A stretch of DNA of 64,000 nucleotides, taken from contig JAMWFC010000053.1 in NCBI GenBank assembly GCA_027475525.1, positions 744,001 through 808,000 of the forward strand, given 5' to 3'. This stretch comes from Macrolepiota albuminosa. Its lineage: Eukaryota; Basidiomycota; Agaricomycetes; Agaricales; Agaricaceae. Positions 20,963 through 30,879 of this stretch are shown piece by piece. Position 1 is the first letter of the stretch. Every line of letters begins with the position of its first letter. The notes beneath the pieces are model-generated. The model saw nothing but the letters and a program-made list of their open reading frames with translations, did not search any database and had not been told where the DNA came from. The position numbers and the translations under genes were made by a program.

Positions 20963-23379
20963 ATCGGTAAGGTCTGGGGGTCGCTTAAGGTCTTGGATCC
21001 ATTGCTCGACTATTAACAAGCGACTGTCTTCCGCCTTTGCCTTGGCGGACCGGGGAACGGCATCGTAGGTCAGGTTTCTGCTGTCTTCCCTTAGCGGATG
21101 GGGCTCTTGTACGACTTTTACTGGAGGCGAGTTTTGACTGTGGATGCTTGCCGTGTAGAACGTGAGGGGTGCGCTAAAGGTCTCGGGGCGGTAAGGGACG
21201 ATGGGATGTAACAGGATACTGGTAGACTGTTGCCGTCGTAATAGGGGGATTGGCTGTTGTATGAGGTGCACGAAACCATGTAAGCGGTCAATCCAGTCCT
21301 TGAAATCGCTATCAGCCTGAGGGTCCACTACCGGGTCGCCAGGCTGCCGTGGTCGCCTAGAGAGTCCATCTGGGCCGTGGAAAGAGCTCTTGACGTGTAC
21401 CAGTTCAAAGTGAAACATGAGGATAGCGACTACCCACCGATTCATGCTAGCGGATGGCTGGATGTCGGGATTCTGCAGCATGCCTTTAATGTACCTAGCG
21501 TCGACTTCAACGATAAGGTTTCGCACGCCAATCAAATACATCTTTAGCGACCGGAAGGCTTTGAAGAGCCCATAGAGTTCTAGCTTAGGCTGACTGTAGT
21601 GAGACTCTCTGTCGTTTAGCGTGATAGACCCAAAGCGGTTGTAGCGTCGCTGTTTCCGATTGTCACTAAGGCACTGGCACAGGAAGTAGCCAACGGCAAT
21701 GTACGAGGTATCCACCGCCAAGATAACAGGGTCGGCAAAGGTATAATCGATGGGGACTAGGGGCTTGGCGTCTTGTAGGGCTTTTACTAAGTCTCGTTGG
21801 GCAGTGACCTGGTCTGGCCCAAATTCGAAGGGCTCGTTAGCGCGGGTGAGTCGGTTAAGAGCGTGTGCGCGATGGGCAAAGTTCTTGACGAATATCCTGA
21901 GAACGCCAACGGTGCCAAGAAAGGCGCGAACTTCAGATAAGTCGCGGCAAGGACCCCAGCGCTCCAAGAGTGCTAAGCGAGACTCGTCGGGAACGCGTCC
22001 GTCGGGAGTGCAGATGTGACCAAGTATTTTGAACCTTGGCGCGCAAAGGAGGAGTTTGTGACCGCTAAACGTACCACCGCTATACTTCATACGCTGGAGA
22101 ACTCGATTGAGCAGCTGGAAAAAGTCCCATAGCGCTAAGCAAATGTTGGAGTTGTCGAGATGGGTTGCCGGTAAGCCGTTTACGAGTCGCCAGTCTTTGG
22201 GGCCTTTGACGCCAACGTCGTCGATGAAGCTAAGGACGTTATGCGGTATCTCGGGTTGGAGGATGAAAGTGATGTCGTCGTGGAATATAGGGACTGAGTT
22301 TGTCCAGCCCATCGGCAAGGTGACTAGGCGCAGTGCGCCAAACGGAGTTTGAAACGTAGTGAGGTCGCGGGAAGAAGGGTGAATCAAGCGCTCATCGTAG
22401 CCAACGTAAAGGTCAAGGGTGGCGCCACAAATGCGCCCGGCAAAGGACTCGGCAAAGTGGTCAGGGAAAGGCGGTACGCCAGAGTGTCGTATAGTAACCC
22501 TATTCAGCGGTTCGAGACTGTGGACTATGCGTAGATTGCCGTTCTTTTTGAGGACGCAAAACCAACGAGAGCGGTAAGAACTATTGGAGGGCTCGTAGAC
22601 GCCAGCCTGTATCTTGGTCCTAATGATCTGGCAGACCTCGGCTTCGATCCCAGGCGGTAACGGTCGGTTGTGCTCAGTCCACGGCACGTGAGGGATAGTC
22701 AGGATGATGACAGGCGGGAAGAAATCTGTACGTAGACTGCCGCGTTCGGAGTCCTCCCAAGCAAAGGCTTTGTCTTGCTTAGCGACAAGATCGGTAAGGA
22801 CGTTCAACTCATCTTTGGTCAAAAATCCTATGTCATGCTCCTTGGCGAACTGCTTCTGGCGCTCTGTGGTAAAACGTCCTGTGGGCTGAAAGGGTGGCGG
22901 ATTCGGTGATAAGGTCGGTATGTCGGCAAGAGGGTCGCCAATGATCTGGCACTCGATCCTAAACGTCTCGGGAGAGTGCGTAGCAATCGGTTTTGTTTTA
23001 AGCGCAACTGGCTTATATTTCTTTTTAACTTGGACCCCTTTCCTTTTGGGAGCATTAGCTTGGTTATATACAGAGGTGGAAAGGGGAACTGTAGCCTGAG
23101 GGGCGGCAAGTCCAAGAACGGCAGGAGACGAGGCTCCGGGAAGAGTAGTGAGATAGGTGTCGGTAGACGCAATACTTTGAAAAGATTCGGAAGCGGTAAG
23201 GTACAAGTAGGCAAGAGAAGAGTCGGTAATGTTTTGATTTTTCTGGGAAGGCTCTGTGTCGGTAGTAGGTAAAGTAGTTAAAACATCTTCATCAAGAAAA
23301 GCAGTAGACAAAACAGTTACAAGACCAGTTAAATGGTCATATTCCAGCGTTAGCGCTACATCTCCGTGATCGTCGCCAA

Positions 23380-25769
23380 TCACCTCCTCGATGGTCTGTG
23401 AAAACACCGGTGGGGAGGCTCGTTGGCGTGTTGGTCGGTAAACTCCGGGGGCTTAGCGCGGGCGCCTTTTCGTTGTCCCCTAGGGAACGTTGGCACCGTT
23501 CGTCGGATTCCGGAATTGGGGTCGCTAATTGTGAGGGTCGTTTCCTCGTCGGTAACTGTCTTGACGACTGATCGCGCCAAGACGTCGAAGGGTCTGCCAA
23601 GTAGTAGGTCGTAAGCTGGTGAACGTAAGATGTGTATCTGAAGATAAAACGTAATGTCGCCAAGGGTGCACGGCACATTCTTGGCGAGTCCTAGGGATCT
23701 GTCCACCGTTCCGTTAGCGCTCTGCATGTTTAATATAACCGTAGGGTCGTAAATGAGACCCAAATCGTTAGCGACTTCTGCTGCCATAGAAATAATCTGA
23801 GACCCGCTATCCACGATTGCCTCTACTTCGTGCTTGTTGTCTACGGTTAGCGCTACCGAGCGGATAGCGTGCGATTCTTGAGCGACGGTAAGGATGGCGG
23901 GGTCCTCTCCATGGTCTACCGACCTAAGATAGGTCTCTACTGGGTCCACAGAGGTGGCGTTAGCGATGGGGTCGGCAAGAGGTTTATCGGTGTCGGGAGA
24001 GTCAATGGTAACAGAGAAACCAGGAAGCGCATCGTCGAGTTCATCAACCTCGGCAACGGCTGTCGCCAAGGGTCGTCGAGGAGTGACTGCTGTTTTGACC
24101 TGGTTGCGGACGTCCGGGGCAATACTACAAAGCTCTTCAACTGATAAGGTAACATTGGTTTTCATGATGCGGTTAAAGACGTGATTTGATTTTTCGATGT
24201 CGAAGATTGGCGCGGTAGGTCGGTAGCCACCCTCAGGACGTTTCTTGGGAGCGGCAAAGTTTCGTTGTGCGGGAGCGTGATAACGGTCGGGAATCCCTGA
24301 ATAAGGATGGAGAGGCGGCAAAGGCGGTTCGGGAGCGGTAGCGGACGACGATGGTTCTGAAGCAGGAGCAGGGGCAGTGGCAGGAGGTGCGGCAGGAGCA
24401 GGTGTCGGTAACTTGCTAGCGGGAGGCATCGGCTTGTATCCTTTAAGAGGTTGTTTAGGCTGCTTAACTTCAACCCCATCAAAGACCTGGTTCTTTAGCG
24501 AATCTAATTCCTGCTGCAGCTTGGCGATACGCTCTTCCCGCGAGAAAGTAGGGCGGTCGCCAACGCTGTCAAAATGTAGGACCTCGTGAATCATCTGCTG
24601 TTGGGTCGCCTGTTCGGGGTCGGGGTTGGCGTTGCCAGATAGCGTGCCGGTAACGATTTGTCCTGGATTGCGCCTATGCCACTCATCAACTCGCTCCTGG
24701 AAGGACTTCTTGTCTGGGTAGTTGGGGATGGTGGCGCCAGTGGTAAGAACTATCTTGCCGTCGATAGCCCGTCGAATTCTACCTTGGCGAACGTAATTCT
24801 CGAGGGTAGCGCAGCGTCCTCTAGTCATGGTATGGCCAATTTCCCCACAGAAGTGGCAAGGGCCAGGTGCAGGTACGTTAGCGGGTCGGTTAGCAGTCAG
24901 GTTGGTGGTAATCATAGTTTCAATACGCGTCATAGCGGAAGCGACAGCGGCGGTAATAGCAGCATTGAGTTCTTCTTTCTTAACGAAGTCGGCAACAGGA
25001 GGCGGGTCATAGCGGAAGCGACAGCGGCGGTAATAGCAGCATTGAGTTCTTCTTTCTTAACGAAGTCGGCAACAGGAGGCAGGATGGGAATGATACCGTT
25101 AGTTCGCTCAGGTGGTGGGCTCGTCCTAGCGCGTTGCAGTCCAACGCCAGTGTCCGTTCCCTTGAGAACCCATTTACCGGCTTCAAAGACGTTGGCAACG
25201 TTATAGGGCTCGTCTGGGTGATGAGCCTGATGAACTATCTCTAGGTGACGAGCAATACAAGTCCACAGTGAAGTCGGGATGCCTTGCTGAAATAGGCGAC
25301 GTTCCTCGTTAATGTAGAGCTTGCCGTTCTGCAGAAGCCACCTAGCGATTTTCTGGAACTCGCGGTAATACGTAGAGAATGCGCCAAGAGATGATGTGCC
25401 ACTGTCGAAAGATTCCTGAACTAGTTTCTGCAACTCGTTTACCGTGTATTGGGTAGCCTCCTCTGCGCCAGGGTACAGCTGGATTACTGCCATCTTCCAG
25501 TCCTCATATGAAGTGCCCTGGGCTGGAACGGGTGGGGCGGCAGGGACAAAGGCGGCAAACTCGGTCAAACCTGTCCACGTCTCTGCCGTGTCATATGATA
25601 CGTATCTTGCCGCGTACTCCTTCATCTGCGTATGGTCGGTAATGTTACAATCTCTGAATAAATACTCCAACTCCTTGAAATACTGGGAGAGCTCCCGTGG
25701 CTTGGACTCGTCCCATTTTGGTGCCGAGAAGTGGTTGCGTGGCGGCATGCGCTGGACTTGTTGTTCCAT
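23380..25769 (-). CDS. Gypsy-2 Gag-Protease
   Basis: Starts at the conserved MEQ Met (25769); the frame is also open upstream without another Met. A capsid-like region (MPPRNHFSAPKWDE; ERRLFQQGIPTSLW) is followed by a CCHC-type knuckle (CHFCGEIGHTMTRGRC), a Pro/Ala-rich linker and an aspartic protease (IVDSGSQIISM; LLLGRPFDVL). As assembled it is broken near 24930, exactly at a 77-bp tandem duplication. Removing one copy joins AAVASAMTR to IETMITTNL and gives one continuous ORF. It ends PSRR-stop, overlapping pol by 28 nt. Confidence 0.85.
23400..23407 (-). promoter_or_regulatory. Candidate -1 frameshift site of Gypsy-2
   Basis: GTGTTTTC on the minus strand, in the same codon register and the same distance from the gag-pro stop as in Gypsy-1. 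Confidence 0.5.
24929..25080. repeat. 77-bp-period tandem duplication (in Gypsy-2 gag)
   Basis: 24929-25003 is repeated at 25006-25080 (75 nt exact, period 77). It breaks gag as assembled; one copy restores the ORF. Confidence 0.92.
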
Positions 25770-26097
25770 AGCGACTGTGTTAGCGAGTTCGGTTAGCGGT
25801 AGTGGGGAAGGGGTTCTAGAGATTGGCGACGGGGTAAGAGAGATGAGTTGTGAAAGAGGCGTTAGCGGAGTAATGGGAGTGATTGGTTGTGGTACGGTAA
25901 ATGGCGACGCTAAGGGGTCGTCGGCGCTATAATCGAGGGAATGCGGGAAGAGATCAGGAAATGCGTCTACAGTGGTGTTCTGTAGTTCCTGGGCAAGAGA
26001 GAGACCCGGTAAGGCACCAGGTGGTTGTGGAGTTGATGGGTGGGAAGGAGCTATGCCTTCTGCCGACTGGTCTAGCAGGCGGCGCCTACGCTGGAGA

Positions 26098-26251
26098 CGG
26101 GTTTCTGGCGGAATTCTGCCCTAGAGATCCCTCGCGGTGGGCTCCAATTTGATGACGCCCAAAGTTTGGTCAGGCGGGTTTCTGGCGGAATTCTGCCCTA
26201 GAGATCCCTCGCGGTGGGCTCCAATTTGATGACGCCCAAAGTTTGGTCAGG
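26098..26251. repeat. 77-bp tandem duplication (PBS/5' LTR junction of Gypsy-2)
   Basis: 26098-26174 is repeated exactly at 26175-26251. It duplicates the PBS and the first about 25 nt of the LTR end. Confidence 0.92.
26205..26223 (-). promoter_or_regulatory. Primer-binding site of Gypsy-2
   Basis: The minus strand reads TGGAGCCCACCGCGAGGG three bases inside the 5' LTR, matching the Gypsy-1 PBS. A second copy lies in the 77-bp duplicate. Confidence 0.7.
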
Positions 26252-27169
26252 AACAAATGTAACTAAAGTGTTACCGTACCAAGAGTGTGCGTTGGGCGCG
26301 CTAAAAGTGATATGAGGAGTCCCGGGCAGGTCCCAGAGAACGCGTCTGTGAAAAAGGGTAAAAGTCGGTAACGGGGTCGGCAAGTGTCAAGCGCTAAGGT
26401 AAAGCGCCTAAGGAAAGAGCGGTAAGTGAACACGGCAAGGTCAACGGCAAGAGCACGGTAAGCTTAGCAAGATCTAAGCGTCGATAATGCCTGCCGTAGT
26501 TGCAAGGCGCGAATAAGTCGAAGTTAAGCGAGAGTCTGCAACTGCCGACGAGTTCGACGTTGCCGACCGTAAATGAGCTCTTGAGCGTAAGAGAGAGACT
26601 GAAGTAAGGGGGAAACTCTGGTCTATTCGTCTTCTGTGATATGTACAAGTCGGTAAGTACTTTTATACTACAAGGAGTTCGCCGTCGCCAGTGGCTAATG
26701 ACGCCAGAGTGCGGTAAACTGGAAAATTTCAAAGGGGTAGCTCCAACAGTTTCAGATCCCTACCGTCCATTCAAGAGCCTTAGCGACGCCAGGCGACAGA
26801 TCGCAAAGCTAAACCATCACTCCATCACCCTTCTGTCCGTCCAAAGTGCTTAGCGATGTCAGGCGCCAAATCAAGGCGCTAAGCGATGTCAGACGCCAAG
26901 GTCAAACGCCAAGCTGTCCGTCAGTTTTTGATAGATCATCAAGCTTCTCGCTAAGCGCTGTCGTCAGTGACTGATGCCATCTGTCAGTTGTCATTCTTGC
27001 TGCCGTCGGCGCTATCACTGATCGGATCTGCTTCTTGCCGTGCGCGGCCGTCAGAAATGGCTTAAAATGGGTAGAACGTGTGCGCTAAGTTCGGAACGAG
27101 TGCGGCAAGGTTTCCGGAGCCGGTGCCGAGCCTGCCGTTGATGCGCCTAACCTGTATAGGGTCCTATCA
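26227..27169 (-). repeat. Gypsy-2 5' LTR
   Basis: 943 bp, equal in length to the other LTR with about 8 transitions. It is followed by CCGG at 27170-27173. Confidence 0.9.
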
Positions 27170-27173
27170 CCGG
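27170..27173. repeat. TSD CCGG, right copy (Gypsy-2)
   Basis: Matches 15531-15534. Confidence 0.8.
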
Positions 27174-27375
27174 GCCACACACCACTCGCGAACCTCGTCA
27201 CCCCGCTCCCAGGAACTGTCGGAGCTGCGGACCATGAGCCAGTGTCGATAAAGTTGCATAATGCCAGGGACGGTTTGTGGTGCATCGGCGGGACCGACAG
27301 ACTTAGCGTGATCAAATAAATAGGAGGCCTTAGCCAGGAAATTGCAGAGAGCAGAGGCATCGAAAGAAGTGGACA
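27174..27375 (-). pseudogene. Antisense gene A of Gypsy-1, start of exon 1
   Basis: ATG at 27375 (MSTSFDASALCNFL), then AKASYLFDHAKSVG and DEVREWCVAR before the CCGG target. The pattern follows Gypsy-2 gene A (AKANNFIRHIEGVG ... VQEWCRAR). Across the excised insert it reads EWCVAR then YREFEGADWL, and then a GTAAGT donor at the same place as in Gypsy-2. That rejoins the exon exactly. An in-frame Met further upstream exists, but the Gypsy-2 alignment favours 27375. Confidence 0.7.
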
Positions 27376-27426
27376 TGCTGGAAAGATGGGAAGGAAAACA
27401 CGGGAAGGTGAAGTGCGGAAAACAAC

Positions 27427-27434
27427 TTTTATAA
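27427..27434 (-). promoter_or_regulatory. TATA box upstream of antisense gene A (Gypsy-1)
   Basis: The minus strand reads CCTTATAAAAGTTG about 55 nt before the ATG at 27375. It lies outside the LTR, suggesting an element-internal promoter for the antisense gene. Confidence 0.45.
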
Positions 27435-27477
27435 GGCGCCGGCGGCATTATACAGACCGTAGCGCAGTCAAATTAAC

Positions 27478-27717
27478 GACGGTGTTTGACTGAGGACAGT
27501 CAATTTTTCAGTTGGGGGGAGATGATAGGCTTCTACTTGGACTGAGCGCATCAAGACGGTGTTTGACTGAGGACAGTCAATTTTTCAGTTGGGGGGAGAT
27601 GATAGGCTTCTACTTGGACTGAGCGCATCAAGAGACATTATAACTGAGGACAGTCAATTTTTCAGTTGGGGGGAGATGATAGGCTTCTACTTGGACTGAG
27701 CGCATCAAGAGACATTA
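27478..27717. repeat. Threefold 77-bp-period duplication at the PPT/3' LTR junction of Gypsy-1
   Basis: The PPT and LTR start recur with starts at 27489, 27566 and 27643, each 77 apart. Two extra copies are probably artefactual; the copy leading into the full LTR starts at 27677. Confidence 0.88.
27665..27676 (+). promoter_or_regulatory. Polypurine tract of Gypsy-1
   Basis: GTTGGGGGGAGA abuts the 3' LTR start and is identical to the Gypsy-2 tract. Confidence 0.75.
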
Positions 27718-28719
27718 TAGGCTGACCAACACTTGACACACTAGAGACTCTAGCAACCAGCCTTGGGTACAGAGCAGCCCTAGCACAGGTGCTCTATGGC
27801 AAGACTTATCCATTCATCTCAATCACCAGTACCAACCCCTCAGCGCCCTCCACTCAGTTACTTTGGAGAACAAGAAGACTCAGAACTCATAGCGCTAGCA
27901 CAACGGCGGAAGGTGACTCTGACCAAACCCCGATCAGTACTGAAAGGAGTTAGCAATTGGCGCTGTCAATCACCGAGGCACCTCAATCAGAAGTCTAAAA
28001 GAATCAATGACGACGAGACAGGATACACGCAGACCCGACATTTAAATCTATCAAAAGATGGTACAATGTTTAGCGCCGGAATTAGCGCTCACAGCGTCTG
28101 TCGAGGATTCCCCGACCATACCCCGGGATGGCATGGCCAATTAAATTACATCAAAAAGTGAGCAAACTCGTACCACTTCTAAGTAGTTTTTGAGTCGCCG
28201 TTGGTCGCCGTCACCCATGTGCTGCAGGTCGCCGTTGACAGGTGGCCGTTAGCTACAGTCATGAAGAGAGGCGCTAACTGGTAGCACCGTCAATGGACTT
28301 ATTTTGGAAATAATGTAGCGCATAGTATAAAAACTAGCTACTTGCCATGTATATAACAACAAATCGTAACCTCTTGAGCACCCAGTTACACTTAGCGTTC
28401 AAATCGCGCTAGCGTTGCCTGACTTTGCCACCAAGTTCGGCGCTAGCTTCGTCTATCTCGTCTTCGTTGTTTACGGTGCCACCTACGGGCACGCTACGCT
28501 GCGCTATTTGTTTATTTCTCTATAACTTCTCCTAAACTACGACGCTTACCACTTGCTAGGTAGCACCTGAGGCGCTATCGTCTAGCGCATCGCCCTATCA
28601 CCTCTGCTTGAGCACACCGGGACCCTGCCAGGACTCCTCACAAACCCATACGCCAGGTGCTGGAGACGGAGTTGTACTGCGTATACGTCCAGCACACCCA
28701 ATCACAGTTGGCATCATCA
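27677..28719 (+). repeat. Gypsy-1 3' LTR
   Basis: 1043 bp, about 27 differences from the 5' LTR. About 22 of these are transitions at CpG. Confidence 0.9.
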
Positions 28720-28723
28720 CCGG
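28720..28723. repeat. TSD CCGG, right copy (Gypsy-1)
   Basis: Matches 3622-3625. Confidence 0.75.
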
Positions 28724-29165
28724 GACTTATCCCAGACACTCTGGAACCCCAAGACCCAGTCCCATAGTACTTATAGCATAGTTCCCTGTTGTACTTGCTA
28801 GTCTTGATATTAACTTGAATTGTTGCATGCCTTCTGCTTGACTGGTACGCACTGACTGGCACGCTTTGACTGGCACGCTTGAATAACCACATGCTCTAAG
28901 TTTGGTATGCACTTCGCGACTTATAATTTGTTAACCTGGTCTCGTCTTAGAACCCCCGGTTCCCAACTCGACCACCCTCCAACCCTCATCCTCTAAAACC
29001 CAAAACCCCCGGATCAAGTTCCCTTCCCCAGGACCACCCCTTGTCCACATTTTGAACCCCGGAGCCCTAGCCCCAGAGTCCCAGACACCCGAGTATCCGT
29101 AGATCAAGTCCGCCTCATAAGGGCGTTGCTTTTCTGGAAAGCCCCTGACTCAGCGGAACCTGACA

Positions 29166-29170
29166 ATCAG
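29166..29170. repeat. TSD ATCAG, right copy (solo LTR insertion)
   Basis: Matches 3299-3303. The DIRS RT frame resumes directly after it. Confidence 0.85.
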
Positions 29171-30645
29171 AGGCACACAACTTCATCATTTCCAAATACT
29201 CAAAAGAGATTGAGCTTGGTTGAGTCTCTCCAGGATTCCTCCTGGAACATGCAGAACTTCTTTTTGGTCCTTTTTGCACAGCTCCTTTAAATGTAATTCT
29301 TAGCGCAGGTGGCAAACAACGGGTTATGCTCGACCTCTCATTTTCCCGATTAGATTCCGAAATTGCCTTGATTAACTCCATGATAGATTCTTCTACATTT
29401 CAATGTGACTGGGGCATGTTCGCTGATTGTTGGCTCTTGGTGGCAGATGCCCCTCCACGCACACAGGTTGCCGTCTTTGATGTTGAATCTACTTTTAGAA
29501 TAATCCCTACATGCTCAGCTGACTGGCCTCTGTTGGCCGTCTCTATAGACGGCATGATTCACTATGATTTCAGGCTAAATTTCAGAGCTTCGTGTTCCCC
29601 AGGCATATTTGGCCGGGTTGCCGATGCAATTGTTCAGATTTTCCTGCATTCAGATATGGATGCCATTCTTAAATGGGTCGATGATTTCATATTCTTTCGA
29701 TACCCTCTGCATGACTGTTCCCTTCTTTGTTATTCATATGATGAATCCTTGATCTGGTCCACAGTAGCCTCTCTTGGTTGGCCGTGGGCTACTGACAAGT
29801 ACACACCTTTCTCAGACACCTTCAAGTACATCAGTTTTGTGTGGTCGCTCTCTCATAAAACGGTCGCCTTACCAGACGACAAATGAGAGAAATACCTTTC
29901 AAAATTGGATGAATGGTCTTGACATGATTCTGTTTCTTTGAAGACTATGGAATCCTTGATTGGCACCCCCTCAACCATGTTTGTTTGGTCATCCCTCACA
30001 GATGTTCCCACCTACCGGCTCTGTATGCCTTTTGGGCTTCCTTTCCCGTCAACGCCAGTCGCTTTCTTGAGCATCAACCACACCAGGCTGTCTCAGATGA
30101 AATTGATTGGTGGAGGTCCACATTATGCAACAAGTGGTGCGGTATCAAGATTAAAAAACCTCCTAAACCTGCAGACATCAACCTATTTGTAGATGCTTCT
30201 ACATCTTGGGGAATCGGACTGGTTCTCAACAACAAGTGGCTCACATGGCCATTGAAAGCTGGCTGGAAGTCAGATGGTAGGGATATTGGCTGGGCAGAGA
30301 TGGTGGCAGTAGATCTTGCAGTCAGAACTCTTATTTGTGCAGGCCATGTCCAGTGTCACGTCATCCTCAAATTGGACAACTCAGGTAGTCGGCTCTTTTT
30401 CAGCGGGCTATTCGAGAAGTTCTCAGCAAAATTTCATCTTGAGGCACATTGTAGACTCGTTTCAAGCACACAACATATGGCTTTCGGTTAAATGGATACC
30501 AACAGATCTTAACGTCGCTGACGGACCTTCTAGAGGCATTTTTCCTCCAAAGTCTGCGCTTTTCCCGTTTCTGCCGGCAATCCCAGCATATTTGAAAGAC
30601 TATAAGCGGTTTGCAATTTGTCATGCTGAGATTGTGGAAGAATAG
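29171..30645 (+). pseudogene. DIRS RT and RNase H, right part
   Basis: Resumes with IISKYSKEIELG, then an in-frame TGA near 29217, GFLLEHAELLFGPF, and RT motifs FDVESTFRIIPT and ILKWVDDFIFFR (catalytic DD). Two stops interrupt the thumb region (29884-29886 and near 29922). RNase H is visible as LFVDASTSWGIGLVL near 30186, WAEMVAVDLA near 30290 and ILKLDNSG near 30366, and the domain ends with NVADGPSRG near 30515 after a frame change. The element reverse-transcribes its RNA into circular DNA in this class, but this copy cannot. The nested LINE begins about 30 nt downstream. Confidence 0.8.
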
Positions 30646-30661
30646 CTTTCTCTTCCTTCCA

Positions 30662-30677
30662 TTATAAGTGTATTGTT
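30662..30677. repeat. 16-bp TSD, left copy (LINE insertion)
   Basis: TTATAAGTGTATTGTT, repeated exactly at 32986-33001 on the other side of the LINE. Variable 7-20-bp duplications are typical of target-primed reverse transcription. Confidence 0.9.

Positions 30678-30678
<1 letters not shown>

Positions 30679-30731
<53 letters not shown>
30679..30731 (-). repeat. Poly(A) tail of the LINE (53 T on the plus strand)
   Basis: Uninterrupted T-run directly after the TSD, as expected for a minus-strand LINE. Confidence 0.9.
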
Positions 30732-30732
<1 letters not shown>

Positions 30733-30879
30733 GTGGTTCTATCGGTATCTAGACGTATCTACATATGTTAGCTTCTAGTTACCAGAAATTTGCTATTTTC
30801 TTCCGTGAATGGTTTCATTTTTTCGGCCCACCTAAGGTAAATGCTGGTTACGCACGGCGTGTGGGGCTCGGGTCGCAAT

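Larger units (their letters stand above)
19581..23407 (-). pseudogene. Gypsy-2 Pol (RT, RNase H, integrase), one nonsense codon
   Basis: Pol reads from 23407 in the -1 frame relative to gag-pro. RT carries LKKNGNLRIVHSLEPLNR and catalytic FIDDVGV. RNase H runs from VDTSYIAVGYFLCQC through VEVDARYIKG to GPDGLSRRP. After one copy of the 77-bp duplication at 20809 is removed, the frame continues into the integrase: GHRGLYAT, a TGA at 20714-20712 (probably from CGA), LLERFWW, CHLCQIQQ, IDTMHMP, TDNGAPI, and the Glu of NGLVERPH. The GPY/F module (RPRYLGPLVVISRNRGG) precedes an acidic tail and stop at 19581. Only the TGA separates it from an intact ORF, which would otherwise be about 1,250 aa. Confidence 0.85.
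15535..27169 (-). mobile_element. Gypsy-2: nearly intact Ty3/Gypsy retrotransposon with an antisense gene
   Basis: Two 943-bp LTRs (15535-16477 and 26227-27169) differ at about 8 sites, all transitions. In element order (right to left): 5' LTR, PBS, gag-pro, pol, antisense gene A, PPT, 3' LTR. Four 77-bp tandem copies inside it are probably assembly artefacts. Without them it is about 11.3 kb, with one nonsense codon in pol (TGA, 20714-20712) and one in the antisense gene (TAG, 18830-18832). It inserted into exon 1 of antisense gene A of Gypsy-1, so it is the youngest of the nested elements. Confidence 0.9.
3626..28719 (+). mobile_element. Gypsy-1: Ty3/Gypsy retrotransposon with three antisense genes, carrying Gypsy-2
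   Basis: Two 1043-bp LTRs (3626-4668 and 27677-28719) begin TGATAGGC and end ATCATCA, and CCGG flanks both sides. A PBS, gag-pro and pol lie on the plus strand. Antisense genes C, B and A lie between the integrase and the 3' LTR. Without Gypsy-2 and the extra 77-bp copies it would be about 13.3 kb, large for a Gypsy element because of the antisense cargo. Pol carries several lesions, so it is dead. LTR divergence counted by eye is about 27 sites. Confidence 0.88.
3304..29165. mobile_element. Solo LTR, interrupted by Gypsy-1
   Basis: Left part 3304-3625 begins TGTCACGACC and right part 28724-29165 ends CCTGACA. Joined across the CCGG site they make about 764 bp with TG...CA ends and a perfect 5-bp TSD, but no internal coding sequence. 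That is the signature of a solo LTR left by recombination between two LTRs. The C-rich composition differs from both Gypsy-1 and Gypsy-2, so it is a different family. It must be older than Gypsy-1, which inserted into it. Confidence 0.75.

Noticed and set aside
30679..30731. Poly(T) run as an assembly gap or terminator
   Set aside because: It sits directly inside a perfect TSD at the 3' end of a minus-strand LINE, so it is a poly(A) tail.
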